Assembly (NCBI GenBank): GCA_964540965.1
Contig: CAZIOT010000019.1
Span: 1 to 64,000 of the forward strand
DNA: 64,000 nucleotides
Direction of reading: 5' to 3'
DNA from: JADYZU01 sp964540965
GTDB lineage: Bacteria; Pseudomonadota; Alphaproteobacteria; Rhodobacterales; Rhodobacteraceae
Shown here: positions 12,714 through 23,200 of the stretch, one piece after another
How the letters are laid out: each line of letters starts with the position of its first letter
How positions within the stretch are numbered: position 1 is the first letter of the stretch
Notes under the pieces: generated by a model
Database searches by the model: none
Told to the model about the DNA's origin: nothing
What the model saw: the letters and a program-made list of their open reading frames with translations, nothing else
Translations under genes and position numbers: made by a program

Positions 12714-13172
12714 ATGCGCCTCATCACGACCTTCCTCATCGGACTGACCTTTGGCGCCGGCATCGTGGTATCCGGCATGGCCAATCCGGCCAAGGTTCTG
12801 AACTTCTTCGATTTCGCCGGCACCTGGGATCCTTCGCTCGCCCTGGTGATGGCATCGGCCCTGGCCGTCACCTTTGTCGGCTACCGCATCGTCCTGAAAC
12901 GCCCGCAACCGCTGTTCGAAAGCCGGCATTTCCTGCCCTCGAGCCGCCTGATCGATGCGCGGCTGATCGGAGGCTCGGCCGTGTTCGGCATCGGCTGGGG
13001 CCTTGCCGGGTTCTGCCCCGGCGGCCTTTTGCCGGTGGTTTCGACCCTGCAGACCCCGGTCCTGATCTTCACCGTGGCGATGATCGCCGGAATCCTGATC
13101 GCGCGCGCCGCGATCCGCACCCTCGACCGGCGCCGTGCGCTGGCCGCGCAACCGCAAAGGAACGCAACTTGA
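12714..13172 (+). CDS. YeeE/YedE family protein (DUF6691-like, second of a pair)
   Basis: A 152-residue membrane protein that pairs with the preceding gene, one base after its stop. Helices include LITTFLIGLTFGAGIVVSGM and LVMASALAVTFVGYRIVL. The cysteine motif GWGLAGFCPGGLLP corresponds to the GSGCTSGHG motif of its partner. The two are probably a heteromeric transporter for a reduced sulfur species feeding or relieving the persulfide pathway. Its TGA overlaps the TTG start of the next gene. Confidence 0.88.
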   Translation: MRLITTFLIGLTFGAGIVVSGMANPAKVLNFFDFAGTWDPSLALVMASALAVTFVGYRIVLKRPQPLFESRHFLPSSRLIDARLIGGSAVFGIGWGLAGFCPGGLLPVVSTLQTPVLIFTVAMIAGILIARAAIRTLDRRRALAAQPQRNAT

Positions 13173-14053
13173 CCGCCCATCCCGTCAACATGGCCGTCCA
13201 CCCCGAGGTGACGAGCTTTTTCGACCCGGCGACCAACACCATTTCCCATGTGGTGAAGGATCCCGCCTCCTCTTCCTGTGCCGTCATCGATTCGGTGATG
13301 GACATCGACTATGCCGCCGGCCGCATCACCTATGACCACGCCGACGAGATCATCGCCTTCATCCGGGGCAACGGCCTGACGCTGGAATGGATCATCGAGA
13401 CCCATGTCCATGCCGACCACCTTTCTGCCGCGCCCTATATCCAGCAAATGCTGGGCGGCAAGATCGGCATCGGCGACCGGATCATGGTGGTGCAGGACAC
13501 CTTCGGCAAGATCTTCAACGAAGGGACCGAGTTCCAGCGCGACGGCTCGCAGTTCGACGCGCTGTTCAAGGACGGCGACACTTACCGGATCGGCGGCATG
13601 ACCGCCATGGCGCTGCACACGCCCGGCCATACCCCGGCCTGCATGACCCATGTCATCGGCGATGCCGCCTTTGTCGGCGACACCCTGTTCATGCCTGACG
13701 GCGGCTCGGCCCGTGCCGATTTCCCCGGCGGCGATGCCGGCGTCCTTTACGACAGCATCCAGAAGGTGCTGGCCCTGCCCGATGCCATGCGCCTGTTCAT
13801 GTGCCACGATTACGGTCCGAACGGCCGCGACATCAGCTGGGAAACCACGGTCGGCGACGAAAAGGCGCACAACATCCATGTCGGCGGCGGCACCAGCCGC
13901 GAGAAATTCGTCGCCATGCGCGAGGCGCGGGATGCGACGCTGGCAATGCCCAAGTTGATAATCCCCTCGCTTCAGGTGAACATGCGCGCGGGCGAGATTC
14001 CGACCGACGGGTCGGGGCGGCCGATGCTCAAGGTGCCCGTGAACGGGCTGTGA
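13169..14053 (+). CDS. Persulfide dioxygenase-like metallo-beta-lactamase-fold hydrolase (Blh/ETHE1 type)
   Basis: A 294-residue protein with the metal-binding motif THVHADHLSA (His79, His81, Asp83, His84) and a second site near HTPGHTPACMTHVIGDAAFVGD. In the ETHE1/Blh group these ligands hold a single iron that oxidises glutathione persulfide to sulfite. A TTG start at 13169, preceded by AAAGGA and overlapping the previous stop, is chosen; ATG 13190 is the alternative and would drop seven residues. In some bacteria the DUF442 domain is fused to this enzyme; here it is a separate gene immediately downstream. Confidence 0.88.
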   Translation: MTAHPVNMAVHPEVTSFFDPATNTISHVVKDPASSSCAVIDSVMDIDYAAGRITYDHADEIIAFIRGNGLTLEWIIETHVHADHLSAAPYIQQMLGGKIGIGDRIMVVQDTFGKIFNEGTEFQRDGSQFDALFKDGDTYRIGGMTAMALHTPGHTPACMTHVIGDAAFVGDTLFMPDGGSARADFPGGDAGVLYDSIQKVLALPDAMRLFMCHDYGPNGRDISWETTVGDEKAHNIHVGGGTSREKFVAMREARDATLAMPKLIIPSLQVNMRAGEIPTDGSGRPMLKVPVNGL

Positions 14054-14067
14054 AAGGGACCGGACCG

Positions 14068-14409
14068 ATGGAGATGAGGCAGTTGGACGACCGCGTTACG
14101 GTCAGCGGACAGATCGGGCCCGAGGACATACCCGAGATCGCCGCCGCGGGGTTCAAGGCCCTGATCTGCAACCGGCCCGACGACGAACACGGGCCGGGCC
14201 AGCCGCCCTTTGCCCAGGTGGCGGCGGCGGCCGCCGCGGCGGGGATGACGGCGTTCCACATCCCCTTCACCGGCGCCACCGGCCCGCTGCCCGGCCAGGC
14301 CGAGGAAGTGGCCGCCGTCCTGGCCGCAACCGACGGGCCGGTGTTCATGTATTGCCGGTCGGGCGCGCGCTCGACCACGCTTTACGGTCAGGCGCTGTCC
14401 CTGGGCTAG
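14068..14409 (+). CDS. DUF442 / TIGR01244 sulfurtransferase-like protein
   Basis: A 113-residue protein with the loop YCRSGARS (Cys96, Arg101), a rhodanese-like phosphate/persulfide-binding loop on a dual-specificity-phosphatase-like fold. The N-terminal VSGQIGPEDIPEIAAAGFKALICNRPDDE is typical of TIGR01244. In sulfide-oxidation operons this domain is thought to pass sulfane sulfur to or from the persulfide dioxygenase. GAAAGGGA at about 14052-14059 is the ribosome binding site for ATG 14068. It lies 14 nt after the dioxygenase and 27 nt before the SulP gene. Confidence 0.88.
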   Translation: MEMRQLDDRVTVSGQIGPEDIPEIAAAGFKALICNRPDDEHGPGQPPFAQVAAAAAAAGMTAFHIPFTGATGPLPGQAEEVAAVLAATDGPVFMYCRSGARSTTLYGQALSLG

Positions 14410-14436
14410 GGCGCAGCGCCCGCAAGGATTTGTCCG

Positions 14437-16152
14437 ATGCTTTCCCGCTATCTCCCGGTCCTTGACTGGGGGCGCCGCTACACGCGCGCCACGTTCGGCG
14501 CCGATGTGATGGCCGCCGTCATCGTCACCATCATGCTCGTGCCGCAATCGCTGGCCTATGCCCTGCTGGCCGGCCTGCCGCCCGAGGCGGGGCTATATGC
14601 CTCGATCCTGCCGATCGTGCTTTATGCCCTGTTCGGCACCTCGGCGGCGCTGGCCGTGGGGCCGGTGGCGGTGGTGTCCCTGATGACCGCGCAGGCGGTG
14701 GGTCAGGTCGCGGCGGCGGGGACCGCGGGCTATGCCGTCGCGGCGCTGACGCTCGCCTTCCTGTCGGGGGCGATGCTGGTGGCGATGGGGCTGCTGCGGC
14801 TGGGCTTTCTGGCGAATTTCCTGTCGCATCCGGTGATCGCCGGGTTCATCGCCGCTTCGGCCATCATCATCGCCATCGGGCAACTGGGCGCGCTGACCGG
14901 CATCGCGGCGGCGGGCCACAGCCTGCCCGGGCAAATCGCGGCGCTGGCGCAGGGGCTGCCGGGGCTGAACCCGGCCACCCTGGCCATCGGCCTGGGCACC
15001 CTCGCCTTCCTGTTCTGGGTACGGCGCGGGCTGAAACCCCTGTTGCGGCGCCTTGGCATCGGGCCAAGGCTGGCTGACGCGCTGGTCAAGGCCGGGCCGG
15101 TCGCGGCCGTTGCCGCCACCACCGCGCTGACCTGGGGCCTTGATCTTGCCGGCCGGGGCGTTGCCATCGTCGGCACCATCCCGGCCAGCCTGCCGCCCCT
15201 GACGCTGCCCGCCTTCGACCCCGCCCTGCTGCGCGATCTGGCGGCGCCGGCGCTGATGATCTCGCTTATCGGCTTTGTCGAAAGCGTCTCGGTCGCGCAG
15301 ACGCTGGCCGCACGCCGCCGCCAGCGCATCGTGCCGGATCAGGAACTGATCGGGCTGGGCGCCGCCAATCTGGGTGCGGCCCTGACCGGCGGTTTCCCGG
15401 TCACCGGCGGCTTTGCCCGGTCGGTGGTGAATTTCGACGCCGGCGCCGCCACCCCGGCCGCCGGCGCCCTTACCGCCATCGGCCTTGCCGGCGCCGCCCT
15501 GTTCCTGACGCCGTTCCTGTATTTCCTGCCCAAGGCGGTGCTGGCGGCCACGATCATCATCGCGGTCCTCGGTCTTATCGACCTGACCGTCCTGCGCCGC
15601 GCCTGGAGCTATTCCCGCGCCGATTTCGCCGCCGTCGCCGCGACGATGCTGGTCACCCTGGGCATCGGCGTCGAATCCGGCGTGCTGGCCGGGGTCGGCC
15701 TGTCGGTCGCGCTGCATCTGTGGAAAACCTCGCGCCCGCATGTGGCCGAGGTCGGTCTGGTGCCCGGAACGCAGCATTTCCGCAACGTGCTGCGCCATGC
15801 CGTCGACACCGATCCCGCCGTCGTCACGCTGCGCGTGGACGAAAGCCTGTATTTCGCCAATGCCCGCTTTCTTGAGGATTACATCCTAGCCCGCACCGCC
15901 CGCGACCCGGCGGTGCGCCATGTCGTGCTGTTGTGTTCGGCGGTCAATGCCATCGACCTGTCCGCGCTCGAAAGCCTTGAGGCCATCAACGCCCGGCTGC
16001 GCGACATGGGCGTGACGCTGCACTTGTCCGAGGTCAAGGGTCCGGTGATGGACCGACTGCAACGCTCGCATTTCCTGAACGACCTGACCGGCGAGGTCTT
16101 CCTGAGCCAATGGGCGGCGATGGAGCGTCTGGGCCGCCCCGCCGCGGCCTAA
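14437..16152 (+). CDS. SulP family anion permease with STAS domain
   Basis: A 571-residue inner-membrane transporter. The membrane part has the SulP signature VPQSLAYALLAGLPPEAGLY near residue 32 and about a dozen helices; the C terminus (from about 440) is a STAS domain with AVNAIDLSALESLEAI. As last gene of a persulfide-oxidation operon it is likely to move sulfate or sulfite, the end products, although bicarbonate transport is also known in the family. It ends four bases into the convergent hutD. Confidence 0.93.
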   Translation: MLSRYLPVLDWGRRYTRATFGADVMAAVIVTIMLVPQSLAYALLAGLPPEAGLYASILPIVLYALFGTSAALAVGPVAVVSLMTAQAVGQVAAAGTAGYAVAALTLAFLSGAMLVAMGLLRLGFLANFLSHPVIAGFIAASAIIIAIGQLGALTGIAAAGHSLPGQIAALAQGLPGLNPATLAIGLGTLAFLFWVRRGLKPLLRRLGIGPRLADALVKAGPVAAVAATTALTWGLDLAGRGVAIVGTIPASLPPLTLPAFDPALLRDLAAPALMISLIGFVESVSVAQTLAARRRQRIVPDQELIGLGAANLGAALTGGFPVTGGFARSVVNFDAGAATPAAGALTAIGLAGAALFLTPFLYFLPKAVLAATIIIAVLGLIDLTVLRRAWSYSRADFAAVAATMLVTLGIGVESGVLAGVGLSVALHLWKTSRPHVAEVGLVPGTQHFRNVLRHAVDTDPAVVTLRVDESLYFANARFLEDYILARTARDPAVRHVVLLCSAVNAIDLSALESLEAINARLRDMGVTLHLSEVKGPVMDRLQRSHFLNDLTGEVFLSQWAAMERLGRPAAA

Positions 16153-16673
16153 TCGATCGCCACCATCAGCGCCGGCACGCCCGTCAGCGCGGCGACCAGC
16201 GCCGGATCGGCGGCATCGGCATCGACCAGATCCAGCCGCTGCAGCCCGCAGGCATCGTCCATGAGCAAGAGGAACCGCAGCCGCCCCGCCGGCACGGCAA
16301 GGGGCCCGCGCGTCACCCGCACCCGCAGCGGCCGCCGCGCCATCACGTTGAAATCAAGGATCGGCCCGCCCTCGACCAGTGCACTACAGGGCGTATCGCC
16401 GGCAAAGGCAAAGGGCGCGCTGTCTGGCGTCAGCCGTTGGGAGGATCCGTCGACGGTCAGCAGCATCGTCCCGCCTTCGATCAGCGTCAGCACGCGATCG
16501 ACGCCGGGAAACACCGAAAACGGCCCGTCAGCGGCGACAATGGCGGTCGAAAGCCGCCAGTCGAAACCGTCAAGCCCGGCGCCGGGCGGCGAGGCCAGGA
16601 TCTCGGCCGTCTCACCGCCGCCGTTCTTCCAAGGGCTGAACCGGCGGTCGCGCCGCCGGTGGACTCCGCGCAT
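16149..16673 (-). CDS. hutD: HutD family protein
   Basis: A 174-residue cupin-fold protein with the HutD signature SPWKNGGGETAEI near residue 13 and DFNVMARR in the second half. HutD is conserved in hut operons and has been proposed to bind formylglutamate or urocanate and limit pathway flux; it has no established enzymatic activity. The ATG at 16673 overlaps the hutU TGA, so the longer upstream frame is not needed. It is the last gene of the leftward hut operon and overlaps the sulP stop by four bases. Confidence 0.92.
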   Translation of the reverse strand: MRGVHRRRDRRFSPWKNGGGETAEILASPPGAGLDGFDWRLSTAIVAADGPFSVFPGVDRVLTLIEGGTMLLTVDGSSQRLTPDSAPFAFAGDTPCSALVEGGPILDFNVMARRPLRVRVTRGPLAVPAGRLRFLLLMDDACGLQRLDLVDADAADPALVAALTGVPALMVAID

Positions 16674-18337
16674 CAGCCCAGGATCCCGGGCAGCCGAAGC
16701 CCGTGGTCGCGGGCGCAATCCCGCGCGATGTCATAACCGGCATCGGCATGGCGCATCACCCCGGTCGCCGGGTCGTTCCACAGCACCCGTTCCAGCCGCC
16801 GCGCGGCATCGGCCGAGCCATCGGCGACGATGACCATGCCGGCGTGTTGCGAAAACCCCATGCCGACGCCGCCGCCGTGATGCAGGCTGACCCAGGTGGC
16901 GCCGCTGGCGGTGTTCAGAAGCGCGTTCAAGAGCGGCCAGTCGCTGACCGCATCCGAACCATCGGCCATCGCCTCGGTCTCGCGGTTGGGGCTGGCGACC
17001 GATCCGGAATCAAGGTGATCGCGGCCGATGACGATCGGCGCCTTGAGTTCGCCGGACGCCACCATGTCGTTGAACATCAGCCCGGCGCGGTGCCGGTCGC
17101 CCAGACCGATCCAGCAGATCCGCGCCGGCAGGCCCTGAAAGGCGATCCGCTCGCCCGCCATGTCCAGCCAACGATGCAGATGGGCGTTGTCGGGGAACAG
17201 CCGCTTCATCGCCGCATCGGTCGCGGCGATATCGGCCGGGTCGCCCGACAGCGCCGCCCAGCGGAACGGCCCGATGCCCCGGCAGAACAGCGGACGGATA
17301 TAGGCGGGGACAAAGCCCGGAAAGGCAAAGGCATTTTCCAGCCCCTCGTCCCTGGCCACCTGCCGGATGTTGTTGCCGTAATCCAGCGTCGGCACCCCGG
17401 CCTCGTGAAAGGCGACCATGGCGGCGACCTGCGCCTTCATGCTGGCGCGGGCGGCACGCTCCACCGCTTCCGGCTCGCTTTCCTGCCGCGCGCGCCAGTC
17501 GGCGACGCTCCACCCCGCGGGGCAATAGCCGTGAAGCGGGTCATGGGCGCTGGTCTGGTCGGTGACGATATCGGGACGGATGCCGCGGGCAAGAAGTTCG
17601 GGAAACACCTCGGCGGCATTGCCCAGCAGCCCGACAGATTTTGCCTGCCCGGCCGCAGTCCATTCCGCAATCATTGCAAGGGCTTCGTCGACGTTCTTTG
17701 CCTTGGCGTCCAGATAGCGGGTGCGCAGGCGAAAGTCGATCCGCGTCTCGTCCACCTCGACCGCCAGACAGCAGGCGCCGGCCATGACCGCCGCCAGCGG
17801 CTGCGCGCCGCCCATGCCGCCAAGCCCGCCGGTGAGGATCCACTTGCCCGTCAGATCGCCGCCGTAATGCTGGCGCCCGGCCTCGGCAAACGTCTCATAG
17901 GTGCCCTGAACGATGCCCTGCGTGCCGATATAGATCCAGCTGCCGGCCGTCATCTGGCCATACATCATCAGGCCCTTGCGGTCCAACTCATTGAAATGCT
18001 GCCAGTTTGCCCAGTGCGGCACCAGATTGGAATTGGCGATCAGCACGCGGGGGGCATCCGTGTGGGTGCGGAAGATGCCGACCGGCTTGCCCGATTGCAC
18101 AAGCAGGGTCTCGTCGCCCTCAAGGTCACGCAGGGCGGCGACGATGCGGTCGAAATCCTCCCATGTCCGGGCGGCGCGGCCGATGCCGCCATAGACCACC
18201 AGTTCATTCGGATTTTCGGCAACATCGGGATGCAGGTTGTTCATCAGCATGCGCAGCGCCGCCTCGGTCTGCCAGCTTTTCGCCGTGCGCCCGGTGCCGG
18301 TGGCGGGACGCACGTCGCGGGTGTTGTAACGGGTCAT
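16673..18337 (-). CDS. hutU: Urocanate hydratase HutU
   Basis: The second step of histidine breakdown, urocanate to imidazolonepropionate, using tightly bound NAD. The 554-residue protein has normal length. It shows [10 protein letters not shown] near the start, the NAD-binding [13 protein letters not shown], the conserved [17 protein letters not shown] with the active-site Cys, and the C-terminal [15 protein letters not shown]. The start overlaps the hutG stop by four bases (ATGA). Confidence 0.97.
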   Translation of the reverse strand: MTRYNTRDVRPATGTGRTAKSWQTEAALRMLMNNLHPDVAENPNELVVYGGIGRAARTWEDFDRIVAALRDLEGDETLLVQSGKPVGIFRTHTDAPRVLIANSNLVPHWANWQHFNELDRKGLMMYGQMTAGSWIYIGTQGIVQGTYETFAEAGRQHYGGDLTGKWILTGGLGGMGGAQPLAAVMAGACCLAVEVDETRIDFRLRTRYLDAKAKNVDEALAMIAEWTAAGQAKSVGLLGNAAEVFPELLARGIRPDIVTDQTSAHDPLHGYCPAGWSVADWRARQESEPEAVERAARASMKAQVAAMVAFHEAGVPTLDYGNNIRQVARDEGLENAFAFPGFVPAYIRPLFCRGIGPFRWAALSGDPADIAATDAAMKRLFPDNAHLHRWLDMAGERIAFQGLPARICWIGLGDRHRAGLMFNDMVASGELKAPIVIGRDHLDSGSVASPNRETEAMADGSDAVSDWPLLNALLNTASGATWVSLHHGGGVGMGFSQHAGMVIVADGSADAARRLERVLWNDPATGVMRHADAGYDIARDCARDHGLRLPGILG

Positions 18338-19131
18338 GGGTTCACCTGAAGTTCTGGCGCCAAGGCGCTGATATCATGAAGCATTCCTGCAAGGACGTTA
18401 CGCAGGGGCGCGGCACGGGCGGGATCGTAGTCCCAGGGCGGCGCCTCGGCCCGCAGATAGGCGGACTGGGCGATTTCCATCTGGATGGCGTGGACCCCGG
18501 TTTCGGGTCGCCCATAGTGCCGCGTCGTCCAGCCGCCCTTGAAGCGGCCATTGACGACATGGGAATAGCGCGATCCGGCCGCCAGCCGTGCCACATGGGC
18601 GGCAAGCCGGGGGTGGCACGAGGTGCCGTCAGCGGTGCCGATGCTGAGGTCTGGCAGCGTGCCGGGAAACAGGAACGGAATACGCGACCGGATCGAATGG
18701 CAATCCCAAAGGATCGCCACGCCGTGCCGGGCGCGGACACGAGCGATCTGGGCGGCAAGTTCCTCGTGATAGGGGGCATGAAAGGCGGCCAGCCGCGCGG
18801 CAATGTCATCTTCCTCGGGCGCGCGGGCCCAGATCGGCTGCCCGTCGAAATCGGTAAGGGGGACAAGGCCGGTGGTATTCTGGCCGGGATACAGGCTTGC
18901 GTCATCCGGCGGGCGGTTGGCGTCGATGACATAGCGGTGAAAAGACGCCTGCACCGTGGTGGCCCCGGGCAGAAGCCCGTCATAAAGCTGCGCCACATGC
19001 CAATCGGTGTCGGCGATCGCCCGGCCGCGGTCGTTCAGGTCGTCCACCACATCGGCGGGCAGGAACGGCGCGCCATGCGGAATCGACAGGATCACCGGCC
19101 CGTCGCCTTCAGTGACCAGAACCGCGGTCAT
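18334..19131 (-). CDS. hutG: N-formylglutamate deformylase HutG
   Basis: Hydrolyses N-formylglutamate to glutamate and formate, the last step of the five-step pathway that also uses HutF. The 265-residue protein starts [20 protein letters not shown] and has conserved [10 protein letters not shown], DRDxH-like acidic/histidine positions in [12 protein letters not shown], and WDCHSIRS. The ATG at 19131 overlaps the hutH TGA by four bases, which excludes the longer upstream frame. Overlap with hutU downstream is also four bases. Confidence 0.95.
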   Translation of the reverse strand: MTAVLVTEGDGPVILSIPHGAPFLPADVVDDLNDRGRAIADTDWHVAQLYDGLLPGATTVQASFHRYVIDANRPPDDASLYPGQNTTGLVPLTDFDGQPIWARAPEEDDIAARLAAFHAPYHEELAAQIARVRARHGVAILWDCHSIRSRIPFLFPGTLPDLSIGTADGTSCHPRLAAHVARLAAGSRYSHVVNGRFKGGWTTRHYGRPETGVHAIQMEIAQSAYLRAEAPPWDYDPARAAPLRNVLAGMLHDISALAPELQVNP

Positions 19132-20621
19132 GCCGCAGCCCCTGTCAGGGCGCCATCGCGCACCAGCGCGGCGGCGGTTTCGATGTCGGGCGCCATGTAG
19201 CGGTCGTCGCCCAGCGGCGCCACCTCGGCCCGCAGCCGGGCGAGCACCCGTTGCAGCGGCGGAGAGGTGACCAGCGGCGCGCGGAATTCGACCCCCTGGG
19301 CGGCGCACAAGGCCTCGACCCCCAGGATCACCGACAGGTTGGCATTCATCCGCGCCAGCCGCCGGGCGCCGTGGGCGGCCATGCTGACGTGATCCTCCTG
19401 ATTGGCGCTGGTCGGCGTCGAATCGATCGAACAGGGATGGGCCAGATGCTTGTTTTCGCTCATCAATGCCGCGGTCGTCACCTCGGCGATCATCAGGCCG
19501 GAATTCAGGCCCGGCGCCGGCGTCAGGAACGGCGGCAGGTCGAACGACAGCGTCGGGTCCACCATCAGCGCCACCCGCCGCTGGGCGATGGCGCCGATCT
19601 CGGCCAGCGCCAGCGCGATCATGTCCGCGGCAAAGGCCACCGGCTCGGCATGGAAATTCCCGCCCGAGACGATGCCGTCATCCAGCACCAGCGGGTTGTC
19701 GGTCACCGCATTCGCCTCGGTTTCCAGCGTCCGCGCCGCCATGTCGATCAGGTCGAGCGCGGCGCCGGTCACCTGCGGCTGGCAGCGGACGCAATAGGGA
19801 TCCTGCACGCGCGTATCGCCCTCGCGGTGGCTTTCGCGGATCGCCGATCCGGCCATCAGGTCGCGCATCCGCGCCGCGACGGCGATCTGGCCGGCATGGC
19901 CGCGCAGGGCATGGATCGCCGGATGCAGCGGCGCGGTCGACCCCATGATCGCATCGGTCGACAGGCAGGAAATCACCACCGCCGCATCGGCATTGCGCCG
20001 CGCCTGAAACAGCCCGGCCAGCGCGCAGGCGGTGGAAAACTGGGTGCCGTTGATCAGCGCCAGCCCCTCTTTCGGCCCCAGCCGCACCGGCACCAGCCCC
20101 GCCTGCGTCAGTGCCGCCCCACCCGCCATCTCGGCCCCGCCAAAGGTCGCCCGGCCGGCGCCGATCATCACCGCCGTCATATGCGCGAGCGGCGCCAGAT
20201 CGCCCGAGGCGCCGACCGAGCCCTGCGCCGGAATCACCGGAATCACGCCGCGGTCCAGCATCGCCTCGATCAGCGCGACGACCTGCCACCGCACGCCCGA
20301 GGCACCGCGGCCAAGCGACAGCAGTTTCAGGGCCATCATCAGCCGGACGGTGGGGGCGTCCAGCGGCTCGCCCACGCCGCAGCAATGCGACAGGATCAGG
20401 TTTTCCTGCAGCTTTTCCGTATCCTGCGCGGCGATCTTCACGCTGGCAAGTTTGCCGAAACCGGTGTTGACGCCATAGACCGCGGCAGCGCCCTGCGCCG
20501 CCGCTGCGACCCGCGCCGCGGCCGCAGCGACGCTTGACTGCACCGCGGGGTTCAGCCGCACCGGGCCGCCGCGCCAGATCGCCTCGAGCTGGGCCAGATC
20601 GGTATGTCCAGGTTCAAGCAT
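19128..20621 (-). CDS. hutH: Histidine ammonia-lyase HutH
   Basis: Deaminates histidine to urocanate, opening the pathway. The Ala-Ser-Gly triad that cyclises into the MIO cofactor is at residues 138-140 in [13 protein letters not shown]. Other family marks are [11 protein letters not shown] (residue 49 on) and [14 protein letters not shown] near the C terminus. Protein length is 497 residues. The start at ATG 20621 has GGGGAAA upstream and overlaps the end of hutI by eight bases; the longer upstream frame lies inside hutI. Confidence 0.97.
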   Translation of the reverse strand: MLEPGHTDLAQLEAIWRGGPVRLNPAVQSSVAAAAARVAAAAQGAAAVYGVNTGFGKLASVKIAAQDTEKLQENLILSHCCGVGEPLDAPTVRLMMALKLLSLGRGASGVRWQVVALIEAMLDRGVIPVIPAQGSVGASGDLAPLAHMTAVMIGAGRATFGGAEMAGGAALTQAGLVPVRLGPKEGLALINGTQFSTACALAGLFQARRNADAAVVISCLSTDAIMGSTAPLHPAIHALRGHAGQIAVAARMRDLMAGSAIRESHREGDTRVQDPYCVRCQPQVTGAALDLIDMAARTLETEANAVTDNPLVLDDGIVSGGNFHAEPVAFAADMIALALAEIGAIAQRRVALMVDPTLSFDLPPFLTPAPGLNSGLMIAEVTTAALMSENKHLAHPCSIDSTPTSANQEDHVSMAAHGARRLARMNANLSVILGVEALCAAQGVEFRAPLVTSPPLQRVLARLRAEVAPLGDDRYMAPDIETAAALVRDGALTGAAA

Positions 20622-21777
20622 GGCGGATTTCCCCGTTGGTGATGCGCAGATAGGGTGGCGGGCCGGCAATCGTGCCGATGATCCCGGCAAGGCTGCCGCT
20701 GTCCCAGACCGTCAGGTCGGCGCGCAGCCCGGGGGCAATGCGGCCGCGGTCGGAAAGGCCGAGCGCGCGGGCGGCATGGGCGGTGGCGCCCAGCATCGCC
20801 TCTTCGACCGTCAGGCCGAACAGGGTGCAGGCCATGTGCAGCGCAAGGCGCAGCGACAAGAGCGGCGAGGTGCCGGGGTTCATGTCGGTCGCCACCGCCA
20901 TCGGCACGGCATGGGCACGAAAGGCGGCGACCGGCGGGCGCGCGGTTTCGCGCAGGACATAAAAGGCGCCCGGCAGCAGCACGGCGACGGTGCCGGCGGC
21001 GGCCATCAGCGCCGCATCCGCCGCGGTCGCATGTTCCAGATGGTCGGCCGACAGCGCACCCTGCCCCGCGGCAAGGGCGACGCCGCCGGAATGGCCCAGT
21101 TGTTCGGCATGAAGCTTGACCGGCAGGCCCAGCGCGCGGGCCTCGGCGAACAGCGGCGCGATTTCGTCGGCGGAAAAGGCGATGCCTTCGCAAAAGGCGT
21201 CGACGGCATCGGCCAGACCTTCGGCATGGGCGGCGCGCAGGGTCGGGACCGCGACCTCGGCGATATAGGCGGCGCCGCGGCAGCGATAGTCGGGCGGCAG
21301 CGCATGGGCGGCCAGAAGCGTCGTCACCACCTGCACGCCATGGCGGCCATCCAGCGCACGGGCTGCGCGCAACATCCGCAATTCCGTTTCCATATCAAGG
21401 CCATAGCCCGACTTGATCTCGACCGTCGCCACGCCGTCGGCGGCCAGGGCGGCAAGGCGCCGGTCGGCCGAGGCGATGAGGGTCTCCTGGCTTTCACCGC
21501 GCGTCGCCCGCACGGTCGACAGGATGCCGCCGCCGGCGCGGGCGATGGCCTCGTATCCGGCGCCCTCGACCCGCAGCGCCCATTCCGCGGCGCGGTCGCC
21601 GCCGTGGACCAGATGCGTGTGGCAGTCGATCAGCGCCGGGGTGACGATTCGCCCGCCCAGGTCGATGACCGGGCCATCGGCCGCCTCGGCGATGCGCCCG
21701 TCGCGAAGATGGACCTTGCCGGGGGCGGCGGGCACCCCGGCCTCGCCGGTCCAGACCAGTGCATTCGTCAGGATCAT
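20614..21777 (-). CDS. hutI: Imidazolonepropionase HutI
   Basis: Third pathway step, opening imidazolonepropionate to formimidoylglutamate. The 387-residue amidohydrolase has the metal motif [10 protein letters not shown], the conserved [26 protein letters not shown] and the late [11 protein letters not shown] with the metal-binding Asp. GAGG lies upstream of ATG 21777. It is first in the leftward hutI-H-G-U-D operon, with its promoter in the 64-nt gap shared with hutF. Confidence 0.97.
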   Translation of the reverse strand: MILTNALVWTGEAGVPAAPGKVHLRDGRIAEAADGPVIDLGGRIVTPALIDCHTHLVHGGDRAAEWALRVEGAGYEAIARAGGGILSTVRATRGESQETLIASADRRLAALAADGVATVEIKSGYGLDMETELRMLRAARALDGRHGVQVVTTLLAAHALPPDYRCRGAAYIAEVAVPTLRAAHAEGLADAVDAFCEGIAFSADEIAPLFAEARALGLPVKLHAEQLGHSGGVALAAGQGALSADHLEHATAADAALMAAAGTVAVLLPGAFYVLRETARPPVAAFRAHAVPMAVATDMNPGTSPLLSLRLALHMACTLFGLTVEEAMLGATAHAARALGLSDRGRIAPGLRADLTVWDSGSLAGIIGTIAGPPPYLRITNGEIRHA

Positions 21778-21780
21778 AGC

Positions 21781-21831
21781 TTGCCTCTGCGGAAGGTTGC
21801 GCTATTATGTATAGACATATTGACACGTCAA
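21781..21831. promoter_or_regulatory. Divergent hut promoters with a shared HutC operator
   Basis: Rightward, TTGCCT (21781-21786) and TATTAT (21803-21808), 16 nt apart, fit a hutF promoter. Leftward, TTGACG (reverse of 21826-21831) and CATAAT (reverse of 21804-21809), 16 nt apart, fit a hutI promoter. The near-palindrome ATGTATAGACAT (21807-21818) lies in the hutI spacer and at the hutF -10 and start point. It resembles known HutC sites built on TGTATATACA, so one bound repressor could block both promoters. Confidence 0.65.
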
Positions 21832-21841
21832 GGGGGCAGCG

Positions 21842-23200
21842 ATGACCGTGATCTGGGCGGAAACCGCGCTTTTGCCGGGGGGATGGGCCCGCGATGTCGC
21901 GGTGACGCTGGGCGCCGACGGGCGGATCGCCGATGTCGCGCCCGGCGCCGCGGCGCAGGGCCAGCGCGTCGGTTGCCTGCTGCCGGCGCCCGCCAACCTG
22001 CATTCCCACGCCTTCCAGCGCGCCATGGCCGGGCTGACCGAACGGCGCGGCCCTGATCCGCGCGATTCGTTCTGGACTTGGCGGCAGCTGATGTTCCGCT
22101 TCCTTGACCGGCTGACGCCCGAGGATGTGCAGGCGGTGACGGCCTTTGCCCAGATGGAGATGCTCGAGGCCGGTTTCGGCGCAGTGGCCGAGTTCCACTA
22201 TCTGCACCACCAGCCTGGCGGGCAACCTCATGACAACCCGGCCGAGATGGCGGCGCGCATCGCCGCGGCCGCGGCCGAGACCGGCATCGGCCTGACCCTG
22301 CTGCCGGTGCACTATCAGTTCGGCGGCTGCGACCGGCGGGTGCTAGGTCCGGGGCAGATCCGCTTTGGCACCACGCCGGACGGGTTCTTGGCACTGCATG
22401 CCGCCAGCCGGGCGGCTTTGGCCGCGCTGCCGGCGGATACGGTGCTGGGTGCTGCCCCCCATTCGCTGCGCGCGGTCGCGCCCGAGGGGCTGCGGCAGGT
22501 GGCCGACCTGCCCGGTCCCCTCCACATGCACCTTGCCGAACAGATGGCCGAGGTTGAGGAAGTGCAAGCCGCGACCGGCAAACGCCCCGTCGAATGGCTG
22601 CTGGCGCAGGAAAATGTCGATTCCCGCTGGTGCCTGATCCATTGCACCCAGATGCAGCCGCACGAGACGTTGGCGCTGGCCGCGACCGGCGCCGTCGCCG
22701 GCCTTTGCCCGATCACCGAGGCCAATCTTGGCGACGGCATCTTCGACGGATTGCGCTGGATGGATGCCGGCGGGCGGATCGGCATCGGTTCGGACAGCAA
22801 CCTGCGGCTGTCGCTGGCCGAGGAACTGCGCCAGCTTGACCATTCGCAACGGCTGCGCGACCGCAGCCGGGCGGCGCTGGCGACGGCGGACCTCTCGACC
22901 GGGCGGCGGCTGTTCGGGGCCGCCTGCGCCGGAGGCGCGCAGGCCGCCGGCCGGGCCGCGGGGGCCATCGCGCCGGGCCTGTGGGGCGATCTTCTGGCGC
23001 TCGACACTGGCCATGTCGACCTTGAGGGGCGCGGGGGCGACACGCTGCTTGACAGCTTTGTCTTTGCCGGCGGCAATGCCATGGTGGCCGAGGTCTGGTC
23101 GGCCGGGCGGCATGTGGTGACGGGCGGGCGCCATGTCGCGCGCGACGCCATCGTCGCGCGCTGGCGGCGGGCGCAGGCCGGGCTGCGGGACGCGCTGTGA
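21842..23200 (+). CDS. hutF: Formimidoylglutamate deiminase HutF
   Basis: Converts formimidoylglutamate to formylglutamate plus ammonia, the branch that requires HutG. The 452-residue amidohydrolase has the metal motif PANLHSHAFQRAMAG near residue 47, EFHYLHHQPGG, HMHLAEQMAEVEE and the late GIGSDSNLRLSLAEELRQL. It is divergent from hutI, and its TGA overlaps the GTG start of hutC. No PLP or other cofactor motif is expected. Confidence 0.96.
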   Translation: MTVIWAETALLPGGWARDVAVTLGADGRIADVAPGAAAQGQRVGCLLPAPANLHSHAFQRAMAGLTERRGPDPRDSFWTWRQLMFRFLDRLTPEDVQAVTAFAQMEMLEAGFGAVAEFHYLHHQPGGQPHDNPAEMAARIAAAAAETGIGLTLLPVHYQFGGCDRRVLGPGQIRFGTTPDGFLALHAASRAALAALPADTVLGAAPHSLRAVAPEGLRQVADLPGPLHMHLAEQMAEVEEVQAATGKRPVEWLLAQENVDSRWCLIHCTQMQPHETLALAATGAVAGLCPITEANLGDGIFDGLRWMDAGGRIGIGSDSNLRLSLAEELRQLDHSQRLRDRSRAALATADLSTGRRLFGAACAGGAQAAGRAAGAIAPGLWGDLLALDTGHVDLEGRGGDTLLDSFVFAGGNAMVAEVWSAGRHVVTGGRHVARDAIVARWRRAQAGLRDAL

